DNA from: Blastocystis hominis
Taxonomy: Eukaryota; Sar; Bigyra; Opalinata; Blastocystidae
Direction of reading: 5' to 3'
Length of the DNA: 64,000 nucleotides
Assembly (NCBI RefSeq): GCF_000151665.1
Contig: NW_013171849.1
Span: 310,001 to 374,000, forward strand
Program-made: the position numbers and the translations under genes
Notes under the pieces: generated by a model
Seen by the model: the letters and a program-made list of their open reading frames with translations, nothing else
What the model was told of the DNA's origin: nothing
Databases searched by the model: none
In this document: piece by piece, positions 10,298 through 22,698 of the stretch
Position numbering within the stretch: the first letter of the stretch is position 1
How the letters are laid out: each line of letters starts with the position of its first letter

Positions 10298-12530
10298 ATG
10301 AGACTTTGCTTCTTTTTTGAGAAGAAATTTCGAGTCTATGCAACGACAGTGAAATGTATTTTTCTTAATAGAAATCAAAATTAGCTCCTGATTTGGTAAA
10401 AGCAGAAGTTATTTACTATCCTCTTGGTATTGATTAAAATTGTTTGTTATCTATAGGCCAAGGTCCGGCGGCTGAGGAGGAAGAAGATCAACACACTGAA
10501 AGTGGCTTTTTCAAAATTCAGGCCGAGAATTTTAACCAAGAGAGTTTTGTTGGCTTCCGAAATGACTGTAGGTTTAGAAATGGGTGTGCTATGTAGTCTT
10601 GAACTTTAGTCTGATCACTCCCTTCCCAGAAGAGTTATTAGATATGCAGAACGAAACGGTCCTTGCTATGTATCCAAGAGAGGACAATTTCTACTATTAT
10701 CTTCCTCCTGAAAGTGGTAATGCTTCTTGTCGTCTCGAGATTTCCAATGTTTTAACTCCCCCACTCTCTCCTCGACGAAGAGTGTTGCCATCTGTTTACA
10801 GAAACGAAAGAGACTTTCTGGCCCAGGCAGAAATCACAGATAGAGAGTTGATAAAGCAAGAGGATATGGCTTTAAAGACCCGAGAATACTACGAAATGCG
10901 CAAGACGCAAACCACAAGTAATGATACCTTCTTCCCAAATGACCATCTTTCTCTGGAGCATGCACGTTCTGTTTATAAGGGAGTAGCTTTTTTGGAAAAG
11001 CAGGTCGTTTCGATTCTTTACGATCGGATGAAAGAGGACCCCTGCTTTACTCCGATTATCAATCGCTATGATGAAATGTTTGATGAATTGGTTGGAAACC
11101 AGACTGAAAAATGGCTCAGACTGCGAGACCAGCTGATCGAAGAAGCACAAGCCAAAGGAGGAAAAACAGTTTCGGATAAGGAAGTATCGCGAGCATTCGC
11201 TCGTATTCAACGACAAAAACAGCTTCGACGTCATCAGGTTTATCTTTCCTACGAATACAAATCGGATTCACGCATTTTTTGTGATGGTTGCTATTCCAGA
11301 ACGCCTCTGAAAGATTTCCAAGTGATTGGTGAGTATCCGCAGCATTTCCTGATTCGAAAATGGGTCGGAAATAAGGAGGTGAGCGAGATTTCGACGGATG
11401 CAAATCGTAGTAGCAACGATCTTGCTTAAGAGTAGCGTGGTTCCCCTCCGATTTCCAAGCCATTGATATCACAGCAATCGCAGCAGCTACATACAATCGT
11501 TTTTTCTCCTTACAACAACTGCTGTATCGCTGGCGCGGGTAGGAACATCGCTCATTGCTCCCTTGTGTAGACCTTTGTGCATTGTGATGCAGTGTCCTCA
11601 GTCCGAAGAAGAATATGCCATTAATTTTATCAACCATCATTACTATCCTGATCGGTTTACGCTTATTATGTTCTTTACGGATCCTTTACATGAATTCAAC
11701 ACTATCTTTCCTGTGAACTATCTCAGAAATCTTGCTATTCGGAATATTCGAACCACACATTTTCTGGTTACCGATATGGATCTTCGCCTCTCAAGTTTGT
11801 TATCCAACTCCTTAAAGACGTAGCCAACGCTTACAGTGAATTTATGCGCATCCCTCGTTTCATTTTGGAGAGCAGTACTTCCGCCGTGATCATGCCAATT
11901 TTCTTTTATAACCACACTGTTGTTCTGGATAACTGCGACTCAATTGAGGAGTGTGATGAGCTGTGAGTGATGGGAGATGGAATGGAATCTAGAATGAACC
12001 ACTTTCAACCAGAGAACAAGGCGGAGCTCATCGCATGCATGAAGATTGGGATGTGCTTTTCTAACAAGCGAATGTTGAGAACACATGTAAGAAAGAATCG
12101 GCTTCTTGTGATGTGATAGATGTATACTATGCCAGAATGGTTTGTGGTCCAAAACGATTCTACGATTTCGCGCGTACGTTGTTTTGTAGCAAACTTCATG
12201 GAACCTTATATGCTGGTGCGATACAAGCGAGATACTCCTGTGTTCCATGACCAGTTTGTTAATTATGGCTATAACAAAGTTCAATATTTTGAGAATCTCC
12301 GCCAAATGGGATATTCCTTTTATGTAATTAATAAAGTGTTTGCGATGGATTTCCCACATCCTGATTCTGATTTCCGCATTTCTTATAACACTATGATTCG
12401 AAATAAAGAAGAAAACCCAATGCGAATAGTTTACAATGAACTTCAAATGTCGTTCAACATGAAGTATAAAGATCGTCGTAGTTCTCGAATTTGCTTTTTA
12501 CGACAGCCCTCTTACTATGAAGAGGTTTAG
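10298..12530 (+). CDS. LARGE-like glycosyltransferase, family GT49
   Basis: Predicted Golgi/ER glycosyltransferase of the family that includes LARGE and B4GAT1, which build glucuronic acid/xylose-type chains; the actual substrate is unknown. Eight introns (38 or 23, 30, 29, 35, 32, 29, 30 and 33 nt) give about 658 residues. The catalytic half starts near [19 protein letters not shown] and includes [19 protein letters not shown]. The metal-binding DxD is DMD in LVTDMDL. The conserved [14 protein letters not shown] block and DFPHPDS follow. The N-terminal ~330 residues are a charged, helical extension with a CDGC motif and no obvious signal anchor, so the first exon (MRLCFFF...) is uncertain. 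It is convergent with a second, fucosyltransferase-like gene. Confidence 0.8.
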
Positions 12531-12587
12531 AGACTTTGTTGCTTCTAATTGTTTGATTGATGGAAGGATTTGTTGACTCAAACATTC

Positions 12588-13710
12588 TTAAGATTGTCTT
12601 TTAACTAAAGTACGGTTTACAGGTATAAAATAGGAGGGATGTGGATAAACCATCGCAGAAGCAATCCTCCCAAAGCCACTGCCTCTTGTGGTAAGAAGAA
12701 TATCAGAACTTCCTAAAATATGGACATCGATCAAGGCACTCATCAGTGAATTCGTCTTCAAATGACCAGATGAAGTATGACCACGAGCGTGCTTGGTGGA
12801 GTAAATAACGTTAAACTTTGACTTAAATGTATCGAAAAGATAGTTTGTAGCACGGTCAGAATCACTCGAAATGTAGAGATTCCATTCAGAATAGGTGACA
12901 TTGTGCTTTTTACAAATATTCTCAATTTGATTCGGGATTCTATACAACGCTTCCTCACTAATCATCGAGGTCCTTTCAAAATCATTTGCCAAGTTACCTC
13001 CAGTACGAACTTGAATACCAAACGTGTAAGGCCTTGTTAATCTTCGTTTCTCTTCCTCGATTTCATTCTTGACTGAGTTCGTGGGAGAGAGAACTATTTG
13101 AAACAGGAGTTTGTACAGATAATCCCAATTTTGACCTTGCTGAAGTAATTTGCTGTCTTTGAGAATCTGAAGGTTTTCAGGAGTCAGTACAATAGATTTT
13201 GGTGCTCGAACATCAAACAAAATAGAATCCTCACTAAAGCTGGAAGGTAAATCAATAGTATTATTATTAGCATTTTTCACAAAACAAGAACCCCCATGAC
13301 AAACCCGAATATCCGTAACATCTACTTTCTACCCTATCCCTATTTCGTACCTTGCCTATACTCTCTTGATTTCAAACAGGAATCAGTCAAATTGTAGATG
13401 AGAGGCAGAGTAATGACTAAAATGTTAAAAATGTATATTCCATACACCACAATTGCTTTCTTAAAACCAGCGCAGCGATTATTTCCTCCACTGTGGAAAT
13501 ACTCTTATGACCAAGTCCTCCATTCCTCCCATTGATAATAATTTTAGATTCATTTGCTGAGGATGTTATTTGCAAAATCTTTTGACACACTTGTTCAAGT
13601 GATTGCGATTTTCCAGAATAAGAGACGACGACATAGGATTCTAAATCTCTAGGATAATTATAACACAAAAGTGTTAAAAGAAAAGCAAATAGCAAAACGA
13701 AAACCTTCAT
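12588..13710 (-). CDS. Fucosyltransferase-like protein (GT-B type), type II membrane or secreted
   Basis: Probably a nucleotide-sugar glycosyltransferase of the alpha-fucosyltransferase superfamily. Two 29-nt introns give 354 residues. It begins with a hydrophobic signal/anchor segment (MKVFVLLFAFLLTLLCY), then a glycine-rich nucleotide-binding turn (NGRNGGLGHKSIS) like the GGLGNQ motif of such enzymes. FGIQVRTGGN is in the position of the HxRRxD-like motif, and SSDSDRA is followed by TTRGSGFGRIA, like the C-terminal SRSGFGR element. Family assignment below superfamily level is not possible by eye. The stop TAA is followed after three bases by TGTTTGAG, a variant of the 3' motif. It sits tail to tail with the GT49 gene, 57 nt between stop codons. 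Confidence 0.65.
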
Positions 13711-14227
13711 AAAAACTAATAAACAACGATTATTGTAATAACTGGTCAGTTTGTGGTATTCTAAAAAGAGCAGAGGACTCGAGTTTATATCAGTGGAATG
13801 TTTTTGAAAACAATGGAGCACATTTGATAGTTCACTGAAGCAGTTTTACACCTCAATGATAGGTTGTTCGCAGTATAGAACGGAATGGTACAGCTTGGTG
13901 TGGAGCAACATTGCTAATTTTTAAAGGAATACCTATGGCAATCAAACCAAGTGAGTTCGTATTTGTTCTCCCAATATTCGCTTTGTTTCGCTATTCTATT
14001 ACTTCAGTAATAATGGAATTTGTAATCAAACGCTATCTACTAAATCAAGAAAGGAGAGACGATGGTTTCTATAGACGTGAATCAACAAAGAACGGATCGA
14101 GCCACCACTTTCTTATATATAGAAAGTACCTAATGAAGCGAGTTTCTCGCCAGTTCTTTCTTTCTTTCTTATTCTACAACTATAGCCTACTTGAATCTAT
14201 AGTATTAGTGGCAATCCATTCAAGAAT
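13711..14227. other. Stretch without a convincing gene
   Basis: A forward open frame at 13911-14258 has no domain, no splice structure and no 3' motif. The region is AT-rich and otherwise featureless. Confidence 0.4.
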
Positions 14228-14846
14228 TCAATCTCTAACAACACTTCGATTTTTATAACATAGAATCATAAATAGAACTACCACCCCACTATTTTGAGAA
14301 CGAGATTTTCTATCCAGCAACGAGGAATAGAGAGTGAGGATACGATCAATACGATTCCACTCTACTGTTCTTTTGGGGGAGACTCGTTTATGGGATACCA
14401 TTGTGTAATCGATCTCTCCCCTCCCTCTCTCTCCCTTAACACATAGAGACAGACATAAAAACAGCATCCACCCCTTTCTCTCAAATCTTCCACTCTTTAT
14501 TTTGTAGCATACCGTGCTATAATATTCCCGTCCAAATAATCCACTTAACAAGAGTTTGCGAACCAAATCCCTTCAGTCTCACGATTTCCCCCTTTTTTCT
14601 TGACCTACATCCAATTCCTTGCCTGTTGGTACTGGCTCCAATCAAAACCAGAGACTTGCGCGAAACTCCAACGCGCCCATCCATTTCATAGTATTCTCTG
14701 TCTTGTCTCAGTTGCAGCCAAATCGCGCATTCATGTGTGTCCGAATCCACAGATGTAAATCGATTGGTATTCACGATTGATTCATAAATGGGAAATGTCG
14801 AGGACGAAATGGGAGTGGAGTGGGTGGTCATATTCCGCCGTGCCAA
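14228..14846 (-). CDS. Possible multi-exon hypothetical gene, divergent from EF2
   Basis: Not recognised. The reverse strand has an ATG at 14844-14846, only about 60 nt from the EF2 start, and an open, protein-like stretch (HECAIWLQLRQDREYYEMD...SRKSLVLIGAS). Candidate short introns follow, and a second protein-like stretch lies near 14300-14370 (KRTVEWNRIDRILTLYSSLL). Close head-to-head spacing is usual in this window, which is the main support. I could not settle the exon structure or end. It may be a small nuclear or RNA-related protein, or not a gene. Confidence 0.35.
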
Positions 14847-14906
14847 GTTTCAACCACACATTCGATAGTCAGAAAACTCTTTGTTTCAACCTAGGAAAGT
14901 CTCGAA

Positions 14907-17541
14907 ATGGTAAGATGCTAATTTGCTGTGAATCTACTCTAATTGTATGTAGGTCAACTTCACCATCGATCAAATCCGTCATATGATGAATATGACAAAC
15001 AACATTCGTAACCTTTCTGTCGTGGCTCACGTCGATCACGGAAAGTCCACTCTTACCGATGCCCTCGTGTCGAAGGCCGGTATTATTTCGAAGAAGGCTG
15101 CTGGAGATGCCCGTTTCACTGATACTCGTGCAGATGAGCAGGAGCGTTGCATTACTATTAAGTCTACTGGTATCTCTCTGTACTTCGAGTACGACCCCGA
15201 GACTATTGACAAGGCTGCTTCCGTGGCTACCCCTGAGGGTGAGGCTGTTGAGGAGGAGAACGTGGAGATCAAGCACAACTCTTACTTGATCAACCTTATC
15301 GATTCTCCGGGACACGTCGACTTCTCTTCTGAGGTGACTGCTGCCCTTCGTGTGACCGATGGAGCTTTGGTGGTGGTGGACTCTGTTGGTGGAGTGTGCG
15401 TGCAGACCGAGACTGTGCTGCGCCAGGCTCTGACTGAGCGTATTCGCCCTGTGCTGATGTGCAACAAGCTGGACCGTGTGATTTCTGAGCTTCAGCTGGA
15501 CCCTGAGGAGGCTTACCACAAGCTGATGAAGTCTGTGGAGTCTGTGAACGTGATCATTGCCACCTACCCTGATGAGGCCGTTGGTGATATCCAGGTGTAT
15601 CCTCAGCACGGAACTGTTGCTTTCGGATCGGGTCTGCAGCAGTGGGGTTTCACTCTGCGCAAGTTCGCGCGTATGTACTCGAAGAAGTTCGGTATTGACG
15701 AGACGAAGATGATGGAGCGTCTGTGGGGAGACTACTTCTTCGATGCGGACAGCAAGAAGTGGGTCAAGACGAACCGCAAGGAGGAGCGCAAGGCTCAGGG
15801 CAAGAAGCCTCTGAAGCGTGCTTTCGTGCAGTTCGTGCTGGATCCCGTGTACCAGCTGTTCAACGCTGTGAGCGAGGGCCGCAGCGAGAAGTACCTGAAG
15901 ATGCTGACGACTCTGGGCGTGAACCTGACGACGGAGGAGAAGGAGCTGCGCGACAAGGCGCTGGTGAAGCGTGTGATGTCGAAGTGGCTGCCCGCTGCCG
16001 ATGCTCTGCTGGAGATGATTGTGCTGCACCTGCCCAGCCCCGTGGAGGCTCAGAAGTACCGTGCCAGTCTGCTGTACGACGGACCGGAGGACGATGAGGC
16101 CTGCACCGCCATGAAGAAGTGCGATCCTAATGGTTGCCTGATGATGTACGTGTCGAAGATGGTGCCCACCGCCGATCAGTCCCGTTTCTACGCTTTCGGT
16201 CGTGTGTTCTCCGGAATCATCCGCTCGGGCCAGAAGGTGCGCATTCTGGGACCCAACTACAAGGCGGACAACAAGAACGATCTGCTGATCAAGTCCGTGC
16301 AGCGTACTGTGATCATGATGGGTCGTACCGTGGAGCAGGTGGCCGATATTCCTTGCGGAAACACTTGCGGTCTGGTGGGAGTGGATCAGTACATTCTGAA
16401 GCAGGCCACTCTGACGGATTGCGAGACTGCCCTCACGATCAAGATGATGAAGTTCTCCGTGTCCCCTGTGGTGCGTGTGGCTGTGGAGCCCAAGAACCCC
16501 GGTGATCTGCCTCGTCTGGTGGAAGGTCTGAAGCGTCTGTCGAAGTCCGATCCCATGGTCGTGATCACCCACACCGAGACCGGTGAGCACATCATTGCCG
16601 GAGCTGGAGAGCTGCATCTGGAGATTTGCCTGAAGGATCTTCAGGACGACTTCATGAAGGGCACTCCCATCAAGATCTCGCCTCCTGTGGTGGCGTTCCG
16701 CGAGTCCGTGAACAGCGCGACGACGGAGCCTGGTCTGGCCAAGTCCCCCAACAAGCACAACCGTCTCTACGTGAACGTGGAGCCCATGCCCGACGGTCTG
16801 GCGCAGGAGATCGAGGACCAGAAGGTCACTCCGGAGCAGGAGTTCAAGGAGCGCGCTCGTTACCTGAGCACAAACTACGGAATGGATGTGGAGCTGATGC
16901 GTAAGATCTGGGCTTTCGGTCCCGATGGCAACGGCCCGAACATTTTCTGCGATGCTACGCACGGAGTGCAGTACCTGAACGAAATCAAGGAGTCCGTGGT
17001 GGCTGGATTCGGCGCTGCCTGCGCTGCGGGTCCGATGTGCGATGAGCCCATCCGCAACATCATGTGCAAGCTGATGGATGTGACCCTCCACCCCGATTCC
17101 ATCCATCGTGGTATGGGACAGATCATGCCGCCCGCTCGTCGTGTGGTGCTGGGAACCATGCTGACCGCCGATCCCATCCTGGTCGAGCCCGTGTTCCTCT
17201 GCGAGATCCAGGTGCCTCGTGCTGTGTCTGGAGGTATCTACGGAGTGCTGACTCGTCGTCGTGGCCACGTGTTCGAGGAAATCGATGAGCCCGGAACCCC
17301 CATGATGAACATCAAGGCCTATCTCCCTGTCGCTGAGTCCTTCGGATTCACCCAGGATCTGCGTTCGGCTACTGCTGGACAGGCCTTCCCGCAGTGCGTC
17401 TTCTCTCACTGGCAGGCTTTCAACGGAGGCGATCCTCTGGAGAACGGAACAAAGACCAACGAAATGGTCAAGTCCATTCGTAACAGAAAGGGATTGGCTC
17501 CTGAAGTCCCCACTTCAGATCGTTACCTCGATAAGCTGTAA
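14907..17541 (+). CDS. EEF2: Translation elongation factor 2 (EF2)
   Basis: Ribosomal translocase GTPase of the cytosol. Exon 1 is only ATG; a 43-nt intron (14910-14952) with a GCTAAT branch-point-like site leads into [13 protein letters not shown]. The result is 863 residues, the family length. Motifs in order are P-loop AHVDHGKST, the switch/phosphorylation loop [34 protein letters not shown], then [10 protein letters not shown] in domain III and the C-terminal domains ending SDRYLDKL. The diphthamide loop reads [18 protein letters not shown], so the His that carries diphthamide is present, but the usual GGG is GMG. The gene is GC-rich with strong codon bias, as for a highly expressed gene. 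Confidence 0.97.
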
Positions 17542-17574
17542 GCTGTAAAGATGTTTTGGACCTCCTAGCGATTT

Positions 17575-17582
17575 TGTTTGTT
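17575..17582 (+). terminator. TGTTTGTT 3'-end motif (EF2)
   Basis: Exact octamer 33 nt past the EF2 stop codon. Confidence 0.75.
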
Positions 17583-17974
17583 TGAGATATTGTGAGGATA
17601 GGGAACAGGGACTTTGAGAATGTGTATCTGCTTTTTTTTCAAAAATGGATTGCTTGGGTTTGACAGAGAACCATCCTTACCAACTCACGATGGAGGAATC
17701 TGGGAGTAGGGCTATTCAATAGTAAATGATTCTCACATTTCGATAATCAATCACACAGGCTATTTGACAGGGGGGTGTGATCCAACTTGGCTTGATTCGC
17801 TGTTTATACGATATCTCATATACTACTCGGAAGATTAATCAGATTGAAAGTGATATTGTTATATATCTTCATTCCAATTCTGCAAATTGGATGGATGATC
17901 ACTTGACAAACGGGATATAGTTATCATGAGCACCACTGTACTTGATAACTGTTTGTATTGTTTTTTTAGTTAAA

Positions 17975-18828
17975 ATGAGTGATGCGAAGAGTTTGAATGG
18001 CCCACAAAATAGCGTATTTCCATCTGATTCTATAATCGTGCCGAATGTGAGTGGTAACTACTACAACCGGAATGAACAATAGTTTATGATTCCAAGGAGT
18101 TAATCAAGAAAGGCATATTGGAATTAACTCCATCTAAATCGCACATTGTATTACATCCTTCACGCGTACTTCAATCCGTCCAGCCAAAGTCATTTGTGCG
18201 GGAAAGGAAAGAAAGAAAATTAGTGCATGCTACTGTACCTATCTCTCCTATGAATTCTGCATCTAAAAGTGGGTCTTGCGAATTACCAACTGTATCGCCA
18301 ATTTCATCAAAAGAGCACTGTAGTTCTGACTTCCAAACAATGGCAGTACCTATCGTCGTAGTTGAAAGCACTGAGAACGAGACTGGGTGTAGTCCGAACT
18401 GTTTCCTATATCAAATTGGCTCTAATTTATATACCAGTTTCATTCCAATGATTAGCACGCTATCGACTCCTGAAAATGAAGACCAGAATGAAAGGGATCA
18501 AAATAAGGGAGGTGAAATCAAAAGTGCTGCTAATCCTGGCGATCTTCCCCAAAGATATACTGGCTATTCACCCTTCGAAAAGCAAGAGTTACGAAAAATG
18601 CGACAGCGGACAACGTTCACCAAATATGTGAAGCATCGGATTTTAAATCTGTATCGACTGTATCGAATGAGCGGATCCAAGCTATCCATTCGCTCTATTG
18701 CGTATAAAATATATTCCCAGCTTTCTAAAGAATCGTTTGTTCGTTGCGAGTTGCTAACCCATAGTGATTTTCAATACACATTTAAGAATATCATCACTTT
18801 ATTGTATAATACCAGACATAAAAAGTAA
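17975..18828 (+). CDS. Hypothetical protein with basic conserved-looking C-terminus
   Basis: Not recognised. One 32-nt intron near 18052 joins exon 1 (MSDAKSLNGPQNSVF) to the long exon, giving 273 residues. The first 170 residues are low-complexity and serine-rich, probably disordered. The last 80 are basic and helical (KYVKHRILNLYRLYRMSG, SIRSIAYKIYSQL) and end NTRHKK, which would suit a nucleic-acid or chromatin partner, but that is a guess. A T-rich run ending in AG just before the ATG may mark an intron in the 5' untranslated region. An exact 3' motif follows 32 nt after the stop, supporting it as a real gene. Confidence 0.65.
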
Positions 18829-18860
18829 ACGTAGTGTTGTTAGCATAGTTGTGGAAATCT

Positions 18861-18868
18861 TGTTTGTT
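18861..18868 (+). terminator. TGTTTGTT 3'-end motif
   Basis: Exact octamer 32 nt past the stop of the hypothetical gene at 17975-18828. Confidence 0.7.
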
Positions 18869-19639
18869 CAAGACTGTATGCTGTTTTCAACTATCTCGCT
18901 TTCTTTCCAATATGAAGAAGGAGAGAAGGATCTGGATACATACGAATAGGTAGTTGTTTATCCAACTGATTAGAAGCAAACTAATGAATTGTATTGAAGT
19001 GAAATAGTAACGAATTGCATCTGTGATTGTTGCTCTTGATGACACTCGATCATTCGCAAAGTATTGTTGACTCCCTTATGGTGTGGAATCCATAGTATTA
19101 GCTGTGTCTAACATGGTTGGAATCGTGTTGGGTTATGATGCTGTTATCAAGCTTCATGAGTCAAACCCTAAGAAATAGTGGGTATATTACTGAATAGGTT
19201 GGAGCTTCTTCAGTGGCCAAAATACAAAATAGGTAGCTTCCTGTACATTCACAGCATATGAATAATGTGAATCAGACACGGTTGCAGTCCAAGAATGTGG
19301 AATCAAAAGTGTCAAATGAATTGTTCAAAGCACAAAGCATGAATTGGGCATAATAGTGCTCAATTGCTATACTTTCTATTATACTATAAATCTGACATAC
19401 TAGATAAGCGAAAATAGGAACAATGAGTATAATCGTTTACCTGTTACATATTTCACAAATTAAATGTATATTTGTATGTACTGATATTTGCTACTTTGAT
19501 ATCTGTCAATTATGATAGAAATTAACAAAATGACACATAACTCGCACACATCAGAAAATAATTATTGGCAGCTTATTATTTGTAATAGAAATAAGCTAGG
19601 GATGTAAAGTCAACTTTTCCATCATAACAAATAGCTCAA
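18869..19639. other. AT-rich intergenic region
   Basis: About 770 nt upstream of MORN/LRR gene C with no open frame, repeat or RNA gene seen. Confidence 0.5.
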
Positions 19640-22629
19640 ATGAGTCAACTAAAAGGAGCCGAGCATTTACTCGATGGATACATCTCATCAGGCAAGCCGA
19701 TGGTTGTTACCAAAAATTATATACAATACACTGTTCAACGGTATCAGGGTGAGCACGAAAACGAATTTGTGTTGCGATCTCCAACTGGAGATGTATATCT
19801 TTATGAAAATAATGTATTGAAACAACAATGGAAAGAGAATGAGAAGGGAGTAAAATCGGATGAGTTTATTGCATACAAGAATGGTCGAGTCGATTTCTGT
19901 CAACGATTCGAGGATATTTTGGATCAACGAGATTCTAAACAAATAATTAATCATAAGAAAGGAAATCGTATGGAGATAAGGTCATCGAAAACAGGACATT
20001 TGATGTATCATGGAGAATACAATGATAATCATGAGAAAGAAGGTTGGGGTATAAAATATGAAGAAAGTGGCAATATGGTCATAGAAGGTATTTGGATGAA
20101 AGGAGAGTTGAAAGAAGTGATTCGCTGTTTCAATGGAGATACGATGACCGAATTGAAGCGGAACGGAGAAGATAGTGTAGATCCAACGAAACGAATTCCG
20201 ATGTATGTGGGTGGATTTCGCTATGATGAAGACAATGAACAATTTATTCGTGAAGGGAAAGGGTGTTTGATAGACGAAAAGACTGGAATTGCAACTCGAG
20301 AATGTGAATGGAAGGATGGAAAGGAAGTGAGTGGAGTGGATCTGTATGATGGATGGTACAGTAATACTACACTACAATTAAAAGTACAAAATTATGAAGA
20401 CATAAGGAATCTGAGTTTGAGAGTTACAGATTTGGAGATTCCTCCGAACTGTTGTAACCATTTGATTAATATATTGGATCTGAGCAAATTCAAGCTGTTA
20501 CAATCAATCGAAATTGGTAGTAACTCCTTGAATTATGTGCTTACTTTCAGTATTAGTGGATTGAATCGATTAAAGAGTTTAAGAATCAGAAATAACTCAA
20601 TTGGACGATATAAAGGCAATGTTACCTCTTCATATAGAACACTAAGTATAATGAATTGTGAATCATTAGAATCGATTGAAATTGGGAATGGATGCTTTAC
20701 CATAATGAATAACTTCAAAATCGATGGATTGAATATATTGAAAACTATCAAAATCGGAAACGATTCATTTTCTCAATCCTCTTTTAGTTCTGAAGATGGT
20801 AAAACAAACGCCTTTCATATAATGAATTGTGAATCATTAGAATCGATTGAAATTGGAGATAGATGCTTTACAATAATGAATAACTTCAAAATTGATGGAT
20901 TGAATCGATTGAAAACTATCAAAATCGGAAATGACTCATTTACTCAATGTTTTTATAGCTTTGATTGTGATGAATCAAAATCATTCCACATATTGAATTG
21001 TGGATCATTGGAATCCATTCAAATTGGTAAAAATAGTTTTAGTGATTTTGCTGGAGACTTTGAATTGAAGAATCTACCACAATTACAATCCATTCAAATT
21101 GGTACAATTGGAATTGATTCAAGCAATTTCTATTGGAGTTCGTTTGTGGTTCGAGGTATTGAACTGATATTGAATATTCGAATAATGCATAGATCTTCCA
21201 AATCTAAAATCCATAGAATTAGGTGATTGGGTATTCCGAGAGTCACCATCTACAGTAATCGAAAGTATTAAACGAATTTGAATGACATGATTGATATAGA
21301 TCTTCCATCATTACAAACAATCGAACTAGGCAGGTTTTCACTCCGTGGATTATTTGGAGATGAATGTTCACTGACGATGCGAAGTATGAATGAAATGATT
21401 TGAAATGATTGAATTAATAGATCTTCCTAATCTTCGATCTATCAATTCGTATGGGGATAGTTTCTTTAATCCTCGCACAGTGACATTAGAGAGTAAATGA
21501 ATAATATGAATTTTGATAGTATTTAGATATTCCCACTCTACAGAATGTGAAGCTGCCCAATTCTTTCAAGAATGTCGTATTTCCAACAATTAAAAGTACA
21601 TAGATTCTATTACTATATACTAAATACTAGATGCTTCTGAATTACTATTTGCGAAAACTTATCAATTTGGCTATATTCAGTCGATTGAATCTACAGTATT
21701 ATCAATTACTCTTCCTGACTGGACATGTAATGATCGGAATTATACAGTATTTGATTTCTCTCGATTTATTCAGATTGAATCTATTGAAATAGGAAATGAT
21801 AGCTTTTGTTCCGTGAAAACATTCAAAATTGATGGAATGAATCGATTGAAAAGTTTGAAAATTGGTAGGAATTCCTTTACTCAGAAAAAGAACAATCATG
21901 ATATGGACAATTCTAAAACTCTACGCATTACTAATTGTGAAAATATTACATCCATTCAAATTGGTGAATATAGTTTCAGTGATTTTGCTGGACGCTTTGA
22001 ATTGAAGCAGCTTCCTAAATTGCAATCATTGAAAATTGGAAATGTGAATAGTGATTCGTGGAATTTCCGTTATTGTTCATTCGTAATAATGAGTACTGAA
22101 TCATGATGAATTTGATAGTTATAGATCTTCCCAAACTAACATCCATTACACTCGGTCGTAGTTCATTCCGTGAATCTAAAAAAACGCGAATTGAAAGTAT
22201 ATAACATTGATTTCAAAGGAATAATCTGGGTAGATCTATCTTCATTACAATCCATTGAACTTGGAGAACAGGCTCTTCGAGGAATATATGATGACTCATG
22301 TTCATTAGTTATGCGAAGTATAGCAAACATAGAGAGTGAATACAATGTAGATCTCCCAAACCTATCGTATCTACATTCAAGAGGTAAAAGTTTTGAAAAT
22401 CCCAGTGTAGTGCAAATGACTAGTTATATATACTTATGATAACATGATTTCGTAGACATTCCAAAAATAAGAGATGTAGAACTACCTGATTCTTTCTTAT
22501 ACGTTGAATCTAAATCCATATCCAGCAGTTTGAAAATCAAGTATATTGTTATTTATAGATGTATCTGCTTTATTAACAGAGGAAATCGATACTGATGATT
22601 ATTCATTTGATTCTACTGATAGTTACTGA
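19640..22629 (+). CDS. MORN/LRR-like family protein, copy C (11 exons, intact)
   Basis: Function unknown; family members pair MORN repeats with leucine-rich-like repeats. Ten introns (21156-21192, 21265-21299, 21384-21420, 21493-21526, 21596-21630, 22093-22124, 22197-22233, 22318-22350, 22423-22455, 22528-22558) leave exactly 882 codons (881 residues). Residues 1-250 include MORN-like stretches (YHGEYNDN...GWGIKY, YVGGFRYDE...GKGCLIDE). From about 270 come repeats of LxSIxIGxxxF and LKTIKIGNxSF type, like divergent TpLRR/BspA repeats. Each small exon starts with AT and encodes (D/N)LPxLxSIxLG, so every downstream intron is phase 1 at the same place in the repeat. No signal peptide or membrane helix. 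The whole LRR block occurs twice, before and after the short exons, suggesting internal duplication. It ends at TGA 22629 with a 3' motif 61 nt later. Confidence 0.85.
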
Positions 22630-22690
22630 CTTTCAAGCAAGTAATAGGAGACTAAAGGAATTCTATTTTTAATAATTATTGCAACCCGTG

Positions 22691-22698
22691 TGTTTGTT
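22691..22698 (+). terminator. TGTTTGTT 3'-end motif (MORN/LRR copy C)
   Basis: Exact octamer 61 nt past TGA 22629. Its position supports the long multi-exon model rather than the shorter frame ending at 21226. Confidence 0.65.

Noticed and set aside
14869-17409. An 846-residue open frame antisense to EF2
   Set aside because: It arises from the strong codon bias of EF2 (few TTA, CTA and TCA codons), is histidine/serine/leucine-rich and has no family likeness.
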